64,000 nucleotides of DNA from Streptomyces blattellae (GTDB lineage Bacteria > Actinomycetota > Actinomycetes > Streptomycetales > Streptomycetaceae): positions 1 to 64,000 of the forward strand of contig NZ_WJBG01000106.1 in the NCBI RefSeq assembly GCF_009709555.1, given 5' to 3'. The position numbers were made by a program, and so were the translations under genes. Under the pieces are notes generated by a model. That model had not been told where the DNA came from, ran no database searches, and saw nothing but the letters and a program-made list of their open reading frames with translations. Shown here in pieces: positions 37,553-46,668 of the stretch; the stretch's first letter is position 1, and each line of letters starts with the position of its first letter.

Positions 37553-37573
37553 CCGCAGCCTGTGCCGTAGAGT

Positions 37574-37598
37574 CCCGGAGCCGTACCCCGGCTCCGGG
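37574..37598 (+). terminator. Hairpin between peptide gene and exporter genes
   Basis: Perfect 9-bp stem CCCGGAGCC/GGCTCCGGG with a 7-nt loop, followed by TCTTTCGGTT. Placed 22 nt after the peptide stop, it could stop most transcripts so that peptide is made in excess over transporter. Confidence 0.65.
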
Positions 37599-37670
37599 TC
37601 TTTCGGTTGCCGTCATCCAGCCGGTTCGTGAGAACCGGTCCGTTGTCGTCTGCAGGTGAGGGAAAGTTCC

Positions 37671-38477
37671 GTGCAGTTCCGCCAGCAGGCCCTCGCCAGA
37701 CTCCAGTCACCGGAGGAACTCGACCTTCCGGTGCGTTTCGCCCGCCCCCAGGGCTGGCTCGTCCTCTCCGTGACGGTGGTCGTCATGGCGGCCGCCTCGG
37801 TGTGGGCGGTGACCGGTTCGGTGGCCTCCACGGTCAGTGCGCCCGCCATCCTCACGCACGGACAGGGCAGTTACATCCTGCAGAGCCCGGTCGCGGGCCA
37901 GGTCACCGCGATCCTCGCCGAGGAGGGCGAGCGGCTGCCCGCGAACTCGCCGGTCCTGAAGGTCCGTACGAACGACGGCGAAACCGTCGTGCGCACCATC
38001 GCGGCCGGCCGGCTCACCGCGCTCGCCGCCACCATCGGGCAGATCATCTCCACCGGCGCGAACGTCGCCGCCGTGGAGAAGGTCGCCCGCGCCAAGGACC
38101 CGCTGTACGCGACGGTGTACGTGCCCGCCCAGAACGCGGCCTCCATCCCCGCGAACGCGGCCGTCGACCTGACCGTCCAGTCCGTGCCGACCCAGGAGTA
38201 CGGCGTGCTGCGCGGCCATGTGAAGTCGGTGGACCGCTCGGCCCAGTCGGCGCAGCAGATCGCCGCGTTCCTCGGGGACAGCCAGCTGGGCGAGCAGTTC
38301 ACCGAGGACGGCAGGCCGGTGGCCGTACTGGTCAGGCTCGACAAGGAGAAGAGCACCAAGAGCGGCTACAAGTGGTCGTCCGCGGACGGGCCGCCGTTCG
38401 CCCTGACCTCCATGACCGCGGCCGAGGGCCAGATCCGGCTGGCCGATCAGCATCCCGTCGACTGGCTGCTGCCGTGA
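37671..38477 (+). CDS. HlyD-type membrane fusion subunit of NHLP bacteriocin export system
   Basis: A 268-residue membrane-fusion-like protein: N-terminal MQFRQQALARLQSPEELDLP, one membrane segment (WLVLSVTVVVMAAASVWAV), then a lipoyl/barrel-sandwich domain (GQGSYILQSPVAGQVTAI, EGERLPANSPVLKV, AGRLTAL) and a C-terminal beta domain. It lacks the long coiled coil of Gram-negative HlyD, as expected in this family. GTG at 37671 is preferred over GTG at 37656 because GAGGGAA lies 6 nt before it. Its stop overlaps the next GTG. Confidence 0.82.
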   Translation: MQFRQQALARLQSPEELDLPVRFARPQGWLVLSVTVVVMAAASVWAVTGSVASTVSAPAILTHGQGSYILQSPVAGQVTAILAEEGERLPANSPVLKVRTNDGETVVRTIAAGRLTALAATIGQIISTGANVAAVEKVARAKDPLYATVYVPAQNAASIPANAAVDLTVQSVPTQEYGVLRGHVKSVDRSAQSAQQIAAFLGDSQLGEQFTEDGRPVAVLVRLDKEKSTKSGYKWSSADGPPFALTSMTAAEGQIRLADQHPVDWLLP

Positions 38478-40699
38478 GCGCCGCACAGGAGACCCGCGGC
38501 AGGCGCCGGGCCGCGCCGCCGAAGCGCCGCCCGGTGCCCAAGGGCCGGGGCAAGAGCGTCCGCACCCCCACCGTGCTCCAGATGGAGGCCGTCGAGTGCG
38601 GCGCCGCCTCCCTCGCGATGGTGCTCGGCCACTTCGGACGGCATGTCCCGCTGGAGGAGCTGCGCATCGCGTGCGGCGTGTCCCGGGACGGCTCGCGCGC
38701 CAGCAACCTGCTGAAGGCGGCGCGCAGTTACGGCCTGACCGCCAAGGGCATGCAGATGGACACCGCGGCCCTCGCCGAGGTGAAGGCCCCCGCCATCCTG
38801 TTCTGGGAGTTCAACCACTACGTCGTCTACGACGGCATGGGGCGCCGCTTCGGCCGCCGCGGGGTGCACATCAACGACCCCGGTAAAGGCCGCCGCTTCG
38901 TGCCCATGGAGGACTTCGACACCAGCTTCACGGGCGTCGTCCTGGTCATGGAGCCGGGCGAGGAGTTCGAGAAGGGCGGCCGCAAGCCGGGCGTCCTCGG
39001 CACGATGCCCGCCCGGCTGCGGGGCACCGCGGGCACGATGCCCGCCGCGGTGCTGGCGAGCCTGCTGCTGGTGGTGGTCGGCGCGGCGGTGCCCGCGCTG
39101 AGCCGCACCTACATCGACATGTTCCTCATCGGGGGCCAGACCTCCCTGCTCGGCGTGCTGTTCTTGTCGATGGGGACGTGCGTGCTGCTCACGCTCGTGC
39201 TGACCTGGCTGCAACAGGCGAACCTGCTGCGCGGGCGCATCATCTCCTCCACCCTCTCCAGCGCCCGCTTCCTGCGCCATCTGCTGCGGCTGCCGGTGAC
39301 GTTCTTCTCCCAGCGCAGCCCGGCCGACCTGGTGCAGCGCCTCCAGTCGAACGACCAGGTGGCGGAGACGCTCGCCCGCGATCTCGCGGCGGCGGGCGTG
39401 GACGCGGTGGTCGTGGTCCTCTACGCCGTCCTCCTCTACACGTACGACCCCCAGCTCACCTTCGTCGGCATCGGCGTCGCGCTGCTGAACGTGGTGGCGA
39501 TGCGGGTCGTCATCCGGCTCCGCGCGACCCGGACGGCGAAGCTGCGCGCCGACAGCGCCCGGCTCACCAACACCGCCTATACGGGTCTGCAGCTGATCGA
39601 GACGATGAAGGCGACCGGCGGCGAGGACGGCTACTTCCGCAAGTGGGCCGGGCAGCACGCCACCACGCTGGAGGAACAGCAGCGGCTGGGCGTGCCGAGC
39701 GCCTGGCTGGGCGTGGTCGCGCCGACGCTCGCCACCCTCAACAGCGCGCTCATCCTGTGGATCGGCGGCATGCGGGCGGTCGAGGGCCATATATCCGTCG
39801 GCCTGCTGGTCGCCTTCCAGGCGCTGGTCACCCGCTTCACCGCGCCGATCACCCGCCTCAACGGCGTCGCCGGCCGCATCCAGGACTTCGCCGCCGACGT
39901 GGCCCGGCTGAAGGACGTCGAGAACTTCCAGGCCGACCCGCTCTACGGCCGCTCCGGCACCGGCGACTCGACGCGCCGACTGCACGGGCACATCGAGCTG
40001 CAGAACATCACCTTCGGCTACAACCCGCTCGACAAGCCCCTGCTCACCGGCTTCGACCTGACCGTCGGCCCGGGCCGGCAGGTCGCGCTGGTCGGCGGCT
40101 CGGGCAGCGGCAAGTCCACGGTGTCCCGCCTCATCTCGGGCCTCTACACCCCCTGGGACGGCGTCATCCGCATCGACGGACAGCGCCTCGACGACATCCC
40201 GCGCGGCGCGCTCGCCGCCTCCGTCTCCTTCGTCGACCAGGACGTCTTCCTCTTCGAGGGCACCGTCCGGGACAACGTGGCCCTGTGGGACCCGTCGATC
40301 CCGGACGAGGCGGTGGTGGACGCGCTGCGGGACGCGGCCCTGCACGACGTCGTCATGCGCAGGCCGGGCGGGATCCGGAGCCGGGTGGAGCAGGACGGCC
40401 GGAACTTCTCCGGCGGGCAGCGGCAACGCCTGGAGATCGCCCGGGCGCTGGTGCGCAGACCGAGCATCCTCGTCCTCGACGAGGTGACCAGCGCCCTGGA
40501 CGCGGAGACCGAGCTGGAAGTGATGGACAACCTGCGCAAGCGCGGCTGCGCCTGCGTGGTCATCGCCCACCGGCTCAGCACCGTGCGCGACAGCGACGAG
40601 ATCGTCGTACTCCAGCACGGCACGGTCGTGGAACGCGGGCGGCACGACGCCCTGGTGGCAGCGGGCGGCGCGTACGCCGCGCTGGTCAAGGAGCGGTGA
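38474..40699 (+). CDS. NHLP-family peptide export ABC transporter with C39 peptidase
   Basis: A 741-residue peptidase/permease/ATPase. The N-terminal C39 domain has the catalytic Cys in QMEAVECGAASLAMVLGHFG, His in FNHYVVYDG and Asp in HINDPGKGRR; the membrane domain spans about 165-450; the ATPase has VGGSGSGKST, FSGGQRQRLEIARAL and LVLDEVTSALD. It should cleave the double-glycine leader of the 71-residue peptide while exporting it. The GTG start overlaps the HlyD stop. Confidence 0.9.
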   Translation: MSAAQETRGRRRAAPPKRRPVPKGRGKSVRTPTVLQMEAVECGAASLAMVLGHFGRHVPLEELRIACGVSRDGSRASNLLKAARSYGLTAKGMQMDTAALAEVKAPAILFWEFNHYVVYDGMGRRFGRRGVHINDPGKGRRFVPMEDFDTSFTGVVLVMEPGEEFEKGGRKPGVLGTMPARLRGTAGTMPAAVLASLLLVVVGAAVPALSRTYIDMFLIGGQTSLLGVLFLSMGTCVLLTLVLTWLQQANLLRGRIISSTLSSARFLRHLLRLPVTFFSQRSPADLVQRLQSNDQVAETLARDLAAAGVDAVVVVLYAVLLYTYDPQLTFVGIGVALLNVVAMRVVIRLRATRTAKLRADSARLTNTAYTGLQLIETMKATGGEDGYFRKWAGQHATTLEEQQRLGVPSAWLGVVAPTLATLNSALILWIGGMRAVEGHISVGLLVAFQALVTRFTAPITRLNGVAGRIQDFAADVARLKDVENFQADPLYGRSGTGDSTRRLHGHIELQNITFGYNPLDKPLLTGFDLTVGPGRQVALVGGSGSGKSTVSRLISGLYTPWDGVIRIDGQRLDDIPRGALAASVSFVDQDVFLFEGTVRDNVALWDPSIPDEAVVDALRDAALHDVVMRRPGGIRSRVEQDGRNFSGGQRQRLEIARALVRRPSILVLDEVTSALDAETELEVMDNLRKRGCACVVIAHRLSTVRDSDEIVVLQHGTVVERGRHDALVAAGGAYAALVKER

Positions 40700-40700
40700 G

Positions 40701-43517
40701 ATGACGTCCGTTCACGAGGGCGACCTGGTCCTCGGCGCGCTCGGTCAGATGGGCACGCCGATCGACTGCACCGGGCAGGGCCGCCTCGACCTCGAAGGCC
40801 CGCAGGTGCTGTGGCTGGTCGCGTCCGGCGCCATGGACCTGTTCGCGGTCGACGCCGGGCAGCAGGGCCACTGGCACCACCTCGGCCGCCTGGAGACGGG
40901 CTCGCTGCTGCTCGGCCCGGTCCCGGGCCCGCAGCACACGCTCGTCGCCCGCCCGGCCCGGGGCTGCGTCGTGCACCGCATCGGGCTGCGCGAGCTGTAC
41001 CAGCCCGCGAACACCCAGACCTGGTCGTACGACGAGTACGGCAACCCCCAGTACGTCCCGCCCACGACGAGCCCGCTGGAGTACGCCCTCGCCCTCGGCG
41101 TCGGCCGCAGCCTGTCCATCCTCTTCCAGGCACCGATGGCCGGTGACACGGCCGCCGCGCCCACCGACGACGACGTGTTCTGGATGCAGGTGCCGCCCGG
41201 CAGCGTGCAGTACGGCTCCCTGTACGGCGCGGAAGCAGCCGCCGACCTGCTGATGGACCCGGGCGTCTGGCAGGGCATGGTCGACCAGCAGTACCGGCTG
41301 CTGTCGACGCTGGACCGCTGGATCGAGCAGCTGGAGCGCACCCACGAGACCCGGACCGCGGCCGGCATCAAGGCCGGTGAGGCGGTCCGCGCCGAGGCCG
41401 ACCGGACACTGCTCGCGTCGATCGGCAAGTCGTCGGGGAAGCGTGCGACGGCCGCCGACGCGGACGCCTCCTACGCCGCCTGCAAGCTGGTCGCCCAGGC
41501 CGCCGGAATCACCCTCGCGCAGCCCGCGCAGACCGGCACCGGAAGTGACCGGCTCGATCCGGTCGAGCAGGTCGCCGTCGCGTCCCGCGTGCGCACCAGG
41601 ACCGTACGCCTGGACGGCCGCTGGTGGCGGGACAACGTCGGTCCGATGGTCGGCCACCGGGCGCTGTCCGGAGCGCCGGTCGCCCTGCTGTGGCGGCGTG
41701 GCGGTTATGTCGCCGTCCATCCGGCGACCGGCCGGGAGACGCCGGTCGAGAAGGCCAACGCGGAGGAGTTCGAGCCGCGTGCGGTGATGTTCTACCGTCC
41801 GCTGCCGGACCGCGCGCTCAGCCCGCTGCGGCTGCTGCGGTTCAGCATGCGGGGCACGAGCGGCGATCTGACGAGCCTCGTCGTCAGCGGCCTGGTCACG
41901 GTGGCCATCGGCGCTCTGGTGCCGATCGCGACCGGCAAGGTGCTCGGCGAGTTCGTGCCGAAGGCCCAGACCGGGCTGATCGTGCAGGTCTGTCTGGCGG
42001 TGATGGTCAGCAGCGTGGTGGCGGCGGCCTTCATGCTGCTGCAGAACCTGACGATCCTGCGCCTGGAGGGCCGTATCGAGGCGACGCTCCAGCCGGCCGT
42101 GTGGGACCGCCTGCTCAGGCTGCCGACGAAGTTCTTCACCGAGCGGTCGACGGGCGAGCTGGCCAGCGCCGCCATGGGCATCAGCTCCATCCGCCGGCTC
42201 ATGGCGGGAGTCGGCCCGGTTCTCGCCCAGTCGCTGACCGTCGGTGTGATGAACCTGGCGCTGCTGTTCTGGTACAGCGTCTCCATGGCCCTCGCCGCGA
42301 TCGGCATGCTGGTGGTGATCGCCGCCGTGTTCCTGGGGCTCGGACTGTGGCAGGTGCGCTGGCAGCGGCGGCTCGTCGTGCTCGGCAACAAGCTCAACAA
42401 CCAGGCCTTCCAGACGCTGCGCGGCCTGCCGAAGCTCAGGGTCGCGGCGGCGGAGAACTACGCGTACGCCGCCTGGGCGTCGGAGTTCGCCCGCAGCCGC
42501 GAGTTGCAGCAGAAGGCGGGCCACGTCAAGAACCTCAACGCGGTGCTGAGCGCGGTGTATCTGCCGCTGTGCACGCTGCTGATGTTCATGCTGCTGGCCG
42601 GTCCGGCGCGCGGTGACATGTCGGCGGCGGCGTTCCTCACCTTCAGCACGTCGGTGACGATGCTGCTGACCTCCGTCACCCAGCTCACCGGCGCCTTCGT
42701 GTCGGCGGTGGCCGCGCTGCCGCTGTTCGAGGAGATCAAGCCGGTGCTGGACGCGACGCCCGAGGTGCGCACGGCGAGCACCCGGCCGGGACCGCTGACC
42801 GGGGCGATCGAGACACGGCGGCTGTCGTTCAGGTACTCGGACGACGGCCCGCTGGTCCTGGACGACGTGTCGTTCGAGGTGCGGCCGGGCGAGTTCGTGG
42901 CGATCGTCGGGCCCAGCGGCTGCGGCAAGTCGACGCTGCTGCGGCTGCTCATCGGCTTCGACAAACCGGTCTCGGGCAGTGTGCTGTACGACGGCCAGGA
43001 CCTCGCGGCCCTCGACCAGTCCGCCGTACGCAGGCAGTGCGGGGTGGTGCTGCAGCACGCGCAGCCGTTCACCGGTTCCATCCTGGACGTCATCTGCGGC
43101 ACCGAGCCCTACACGCCCGAGGAGGCGATGGCCGCCGCGGCGATGGCGGGGCTCGCCGAGGACATCCAGCGGATGCCGATGGGGCTGCACACCATCGTCG
43201 CGGGCAACGGCGCGATATCCGGCGGCCAGCGGCAGCGGCTGATGATCGCCCAGGCGCTGATCCGCCGGCCCCGCATCCTCTTCTTCGACGAGGCGACCAG
43301 CGCCCTCGACAACGAGACGCAGCGCACGGTCATCGAGAGCACCAAGGCGCTCAACGCCACCCGCATCGTCATCGCCCACCGCCTGTCGACGGTGCTGGAC
43401 GCCGACCGCGTGATCGTGATGGAGGACGGCAAGGTCGCCCAGCAGGGTCCGCCCGCGCAGCTGCTCGCGGACACCGGCGGACGGCTGCACGAGCTGGTGA
43501 AACGGCAGATGGCGTAG
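40701..43517 (+). CDS. NHLP-family export ABC permease/ATPase with N-terminal sensor-like domain
   Basis: A 938-residue second half-transporter that starts one base after the previous stop. The first 370 residues lack C39 motifs and look like the cyclic-nucleotide-binding-like and helical extension typical of the second NHLP ABC subunit. The membrane domain lies at about 375-660, and the ATPase carries VGPSGCGKST, ISGGQRQRLMIAQAL, FFDEATSALD and AHRLSTV. It probably pairs with the peptidase-bearing subunit as a heterodimer. Confidence 0.88.
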   Translation: MTSVHEGDLVLGALGQMGTPIDCTGQGRLDLEGPQVLWLVASGAMDLFAVDAGQQGHWHHLGRLETGSLLLGPVPGPQHTLVARPARGCVVHRIGLRELYQPANTQTWSYDEYGNPQYVPPTTSPLEYALALGVGRSLSILFQAPMAGDTAAAPTDDDVFWMQVPPGSVQYGSLYGAEAAADLLMDPGVWQGMVDQQYRLLSTLDRWIEQLERTHETRTAAGIKAGEAVRAEADRTLLASIGKSSGKRATAADADASYAACKLVAQAAGITLAQPAQTGTGSDRLDPVEQVAVASRVRTRTVRLDGRWWRDNVGPMVGHRALSGAPVALLWRRGGYVAVHPATGRETPVEKANAEEFEPRAVMFYRPLPDRALSPLRLLRFSMRGTSGDLTSLVVSGLVTVAIGALVPIATGKVLGEFVPKAQTGLIVQVCLAVMVSSVVAAAFMLLQNLTILRLEGRIEATLQPAVWDRLLRLPTKFFTERSTGELASAAMGISSIRRLMAGVGPVLAQSLTVGVMNLALLFWYSVSMALAAIGMLVVIAAVFLGLGLWQVRWQRRLVVLGNKLNNQAFQTLRGLPKLRVAAAENYAYAAWASEFARSRELQQKAGHVKNLNAVLSAVYLPLCTLLMFMLLAGPARGDMSAAAFLTFSTSVTMLLTSVTQLTGAFVSAVAALPLFEEIKPVLDATPEVRTASTRPGPLTGAIETRRLSFRYSDDGPLVLDDVSFEVRPGEFVAIVGPSGCGKSTLLRLLIGFDKPVSGSVLYDGQDLAALDQSAVRRQCGVVLQHAQPFTGSILDVICGTEPYTPEEAMAAAAMAGLAEDIQRMPMGLHTIVAGNGAISGGQRQRLMIAQALIRRPRILFFDEATSALDNETQRTVIESTKALNATRIVIAHRLSTVLDADRVIVMEDGKVAQQGPPAQLLADTGGRLHELVKRQMA

Positions 43518-43541
43518 CGCACGTCACACGTTCCCACCCCA

Positions 43542-43601
43542 GCGAAACGTTGCCGTTTCGCAGGAACCGGCATAGCCTCTACGTGTACGAAACAGTTTCG
43601 T
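43542..43601 (+). promoter_or_regulatory. MFS promoter flanked by two palindromic repressor sites
   Basis: Promoter TTGCCG (43550-43555), 17 bp, TAGCCT (43573-43578). A palindrome GCGAAACG-TTGC-CGTTTCGC (43542-43561) covers the -35 box and a second, ACGAAAC-A-GTTTCGT (43587-43601), lies at the expected transcription start. The shared GAAAC/GTTTC half-sites are of the kind bound by TetR regulators of drug exporters. No such regulator gene is adjacent. Confidence 0.65.
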
Positions 43602-43665
43602 TTATGGCCTCTTTGCCTTCGACGACGCCTGTGCCCTTCGAACGACTTCCCTGGAGTGGTTCCCG

Positions 43666-45165
43666 ATGTCCCAGAACACCCTGGCCGAAGACACCCGCAC
43701 GGGTGCCGCGGCACCGACCGAGGCCTCCTCGAAGCGGTGGTGGATCCTCGCGATCATCGCGCTCGCCCAGCTGATGGTGGTTCTCGACGCCACGATCGTG
43801 AACATCGCCCTGCCGTCGGCCCAGGCCGACCTCGGCTTCTCCGACGGCGACCGGCAGTGGGTCGTGACCGCGTACGCGCTCGCCTTCGCCTCCCTGCTGC
43901 TGCTCGGCGGACGGATCGCCGACCTGTTCGGCCGCAAGCCCGCCTTCCTCGTGGGGGTCGTCGGCTTCGGTGCCGTCTCCGCGCTCGGCGGCGCCGCGAC
44001 CAGTTTCGAGATGCTGGTCGTCGCCCGTGCCCTCCAGGGTGTCTTCGCCGCCCTGCTCGCGCCCGCCGCGCTCTCCCTGCTCAACACCACCTTCACCGAC
44101 GCCCGTGAGCGCGCCCGGGCGTTCAGCGTGTACGGCGCCATCGCGGGCGCCGGTGGCGCGGTGGGCCTGCTCCTCGGCGGCATCCTGACCGACGCGCTGG
44201 ACTGGCGCTGGACGCTGTACGTCAACGTGGCCATCGCCGTGGTCGCCGTCATCGGCGGCTGGATGCTGCTGAGCAACCACCGCGACGCCGCGAACTCCAA
44301 GCTGGACGTACCGGGCACGATCCTGGTCGCCGGAGGTCTGTTCAGCCTGGTCTACGGCTTCTCGAACGCCGAGACGCACGACTGGTCCTCGCCTCAGACC
44401 TGGGGCTTCCTGGTCGCGGGTGGCGTGCTGCTGGTGGCCTTCACCTGGTGGCAGACCCGTGCGTCGCACCCGCTGCTGCCGCTGCGCATCCTGCTCGACC
44501 GGGACCGTGCGGCCTCGTTCCTGGCCGTGCTGATCACCGGCGCCGGAATGTTCGGTGTGTTCCTCTTCCTCACCTACTACCTCCAGTTGAACCTGGGCTT
44601 CAGCCCGACGAAGACCGGCGTGGCCTTCCTGCCGATGGTCGCGGCGCTGATGGTCTCGGCGCAGGTCGGCACCACGGTGCTGATACCGCGGATCGGCCCC
44701 AAGGCCGTGATCCCGCTGGGCTTCGCGATCGGCGTGGCCGGCATGGCCTGGCTGACCGGCATCGAGGTCGGCTCGGACTATGTGAGCGCGGTGCTGCCGC
44801 AGCTGATCGTCGTCGGCCTGGGCCTCGGCATGGTGATACCGCCGGCCATGCAGATGGCGACCGGCGGAGTGGCGGCCGAGGACGCGGGCGTGGCCTCCGC
44901 CACCGTCAACGCCATGCAGCAGGTGGGCGGTTCGATCGGTACGGCGCTGCTCAACACGCTCGCCGCGAGCGCCGCGACGGACTACCTCTCCGGCCGGGAC
45001 GCCACGAGCGAGGCGGTGCAGGCACAGGCCACCATCGAGAGCTACACCACCGCCTTCTGGTGGTCGGCGGGCCTCTTCGCGGCAGGCGCGGTGATCGCGT
45101 TCCTGCTCTTCCGCCGCGGGGTGCCGCAGCAGGACCCGGACGCCGCGCCGGTCGTCCACATGTGA
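43666..45165 (+). CDS. DHA2-family (EmrB/QacA-type) MFS drug exporter
   Basis: A 499-residue proton antiporter with about 14 membrane helices. Helix 1 has QLMVVLDATIVNIALPSAQADLG-type motif D1; GGRIADLFGRKPAF is motif A; RALQGVFAALLAPAALSLL and AIAGAGGAVGLLLGGIL (motif C) mark a drug-efflux member. The ATG at 43666 has TGGAG upstream. Expression is probably repressed through the two palindromes upstream and induced by a substrate drug; the substrate is unknown. Confidence 0.9.
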   Translation: MSQNTLAEDTRTGAAAPTEASSKRWWILAIIALAQLMVVLDATIVNIALPSAQADLGFSDGDRQWVVTAYALAFASLLLLGGRIADLFGRKPAFLVGVVGFGAVSALGGAATSFEMLVVARALQGVFAALLAPAALSLLNTTFTDARERARAFSVYGAIAGAGGAVGLLLGGILTDALDWRWTLYVNVAIAVVAVIGGWMLLSNHRDAANSKLDVPGTILVAGGLFSLVYGFSNAETHDWSSPQTWGFLVAGGVLLVAFTWWQTRASHPLLPLRILLDRDRAASFLAVLITGAGMFGVFLFLTYYLQLNLGFSPTKTGVAFLPMVAALMVSAQVGTTVLIPRIGPKAVIPLGFAIGVAGMAWLTGIEVGSDYVSAVLPQLIVVGLGLGMVIPPAMQMATGGVAAEDAGVASATVNAMQQVGGSIGTALLNTLAASAATDYLSGRDATSEAVQAQATIESYTTAFWWSAGLFAAGAVIAFLLFRRGVPQQDPDAAPVVHM

Positions 45166-45184
45166 CCCGTACCGCCTCCTGACC

Positions 45185-45220
45185 GAGGGGCCGCCGTCTG
45201 CAGGGAGACGGCGGCCCCTC
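45185..45220. terminator. Hairpin terminator after the MFS gene
   Basis: Perfect 15-bp inverted repeat (45185-45199 with 45206-45220) with a 6-nt loop GCAGGG, 19 nt after the stop. Confidence 0.8.
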
Positions 45221-45412
45221 ATCGCTGCCGGGGATCGGTGGCCTCCGTGCTGTTCTGGTGCGGGGCCTTCGCCGGAGTCGGGTGGTGGGCGTTGGCGCGT
45301 CGGTACGAGGAGCCCGCCCGCGCAGGCCGGTCCGGTACCGCGCACGAGCGCAACCGGCGGGCCGCGCCGGGCCGATGGCCGCGGCTGACACCGTTGCGCC
45401 GGGAGTGCTCCC

Positions 45413-45437
45413 GTTCGTCCGTCCGTCAGCTGGGTAC
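45413..45437 (+). promoter_or_regulatory. Sigma-B-type promoter of the Ppx/GppA gene
   Basis: GTTC, 15 bp, GGGTAC, with the -10 element ending 10 nt before the ATG at 45448. It is close to the Streptomyces sigma-B pattern and would give a leaderless message. Confidence 0.4.
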
Positions 45438-45447
45438 CCCTGGATCC

Positions 45448-46455
45448 ATGCGAATCAGCGTGGTGGATGTCGGGTCGAACACGGTCCGGCTGGTGGTGGC
45501 GGATGCGGCCGGCGGGGTGCCGCTGCCGGTCCATACCGCCAAGTGGCGCCTGAGGTTGTCCGAGGAGGTCAGGCCCGGCGGCCGGATTCCCGAGGCGGCC
45601 GTGGAACGGCTCATCGACGCGGTCTTCGAGGCGAGCGCGACCGCCGCGAAGTGGGGTGCGGCCGATCCGCTGGCCTTCGCCACGGCTGTGGTGCGCCACG
45701 CCCCGAACCGGCAGGACGTCCTGCGCACCGTGCAGGGGCGCACCGGAGTCGAGCTGTGCACCCTGCCGGGCGAGGTCGAGGCCGAGCTCACGTTTCTGGG
45801 CGCCCGGCGCTGGATGGGCTGGCAGTCGGGGCCGCTCGCGCTGCTCGACATCGGCGGCGGTTCCCTCGAAGTCGCCTTCGGCCGCGGCCGGTTGCCGGAC
45901 TTCGCGGCCTCGCTGCCGCTCGGCGCGGGACGGCTGACGCGTGAGTTCTTCGACGGCCAGGATCCACCGCCGATGGACTCGGTGAAGGCGCTGCGCCGCA
46001 AGGTCCGGCACCAACTGCGGGACGTGGCGGCCCGGATCCGCTGGGAAGGGCCACGCACCGCGGTCGTCACTTCACGTACGTTCCAGCAGTTGGGGCGGCT
46101 GTGCGGAGCCCCGCCCGGCCGTAAGGGCCCGTTCGCCGAACGGCTGTTGCACCGCGCGGACCTGCGCGCCGCCATCGGCCGGCTGGCCGCGCTGCCCGCC
46201 GCCGAGCGCGCCGAACTTCCCGGCATCTCCGCGCCGCGCGCCGCGCAGAGCCTGGCCGGCGCGGTGGTCGGGCACACCGCGATGAAACTGACCGGCCTCA
46301 GCACGGTCACCCTCTGCCCCTGGGCACTCCGCGAGGGCATCCTGCTGCGGCACCTCGAAGACGGCTCCTCCTGGTGGGCGGAGATCGCCCGGCACGCCCG
46401 GGAACCTGCTCCCTGGGACCCGGTACCCCTGCGGGTCGCGACCGCGCCGGACTGA
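45448..46455 (+). CDS. Ppx/GppA-type exopolyphosphatase
   Basis: A 335-residue actin-fold phosphatase acting on polyphosphate or pppGpp. It shows MRISVVDVGSNTVRLVVAD (phosphate-1 loop), TLPGEVEAELTFLGA, LLDIGGGSLEVAFGRG (phosphate-2 loop) and SLPLGAGRLTREFF. The ATG at 45448 gives the canonical N-terminus; there is no ribosome-binding site, and a GGGTAC element sits just upstream. The frame is open further upstream, but that stretch crosses the putative promoter and has no family similarity. Confidence 0.85.
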   Translation: MRISVVDVGSNTVRLVVADAAGGVPLPVHTAKWRLRLSEEVRPGGRIPEAAVERLIDAVFEASATAAKWGAADPLAFATAVVRHAPNRQDVLRTVQGRTGVELCTLPGEVEAELTFLGARRWMGWQSGPLALLDIGGGSLEVAFGRGRLPDFAASLPLGAGRLTREFFDGQDPPPMDSVKALRRKVRHQLRDVAARIRWEGPRTAVVTSRTFQQLGRLCGAPPGRKGPFAERLLHRADLRAAIGRLAALPAAERAELPGISAPRAAQSLAGAVVGHTAMKLTGLSTVTLCPWALREGILLRHLEDGSSWWAEIARHAREPAPWDPVPLRVATAPD

Positions 46456-46634
46456 CGCAGCCGAGCCGCCCCGGACACCCGCGCGCACCCCCGCCCACTC
46501 CACTCCATACACCTTGACCGCCACGGCCCGCCCCTCACGACCACGCCCCTCGCCGGGACAGTCCCGCGGTGCAGTTGATCATGAGCGACTTCAAGCCGGT
46601 CCGGAGTACCCCCGCGGGCCGACACCAACCGGGC

Positions 46635-46659
46635 GGGTGGCGCCGCGGCGCCCGGGTAC
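46635..46659 (+). promoter_or_regulatory. Sigma-B-type promoter of the diiron protein gene
   Basis: GGGT, 15 bp, GGGTAC, ending 9 nt before the ATG at 46669, with no Shine-Dalgarno between. Same arrangement as upstream of the Ppx/GppA gene. Confidence 0.35.
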
Positions 46660-46668
46660 TCGGGCCGT

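Noticed and set aside
45238..45447. N-terminal extension of the Ppx/GppA frame or a small membrane protein (LFWCGAFAGVGWWALA)
   Set aside because: One hydrophobic stretch, no ribosome site, and a promoter-like GGGTAC lies between it and the canonical start.
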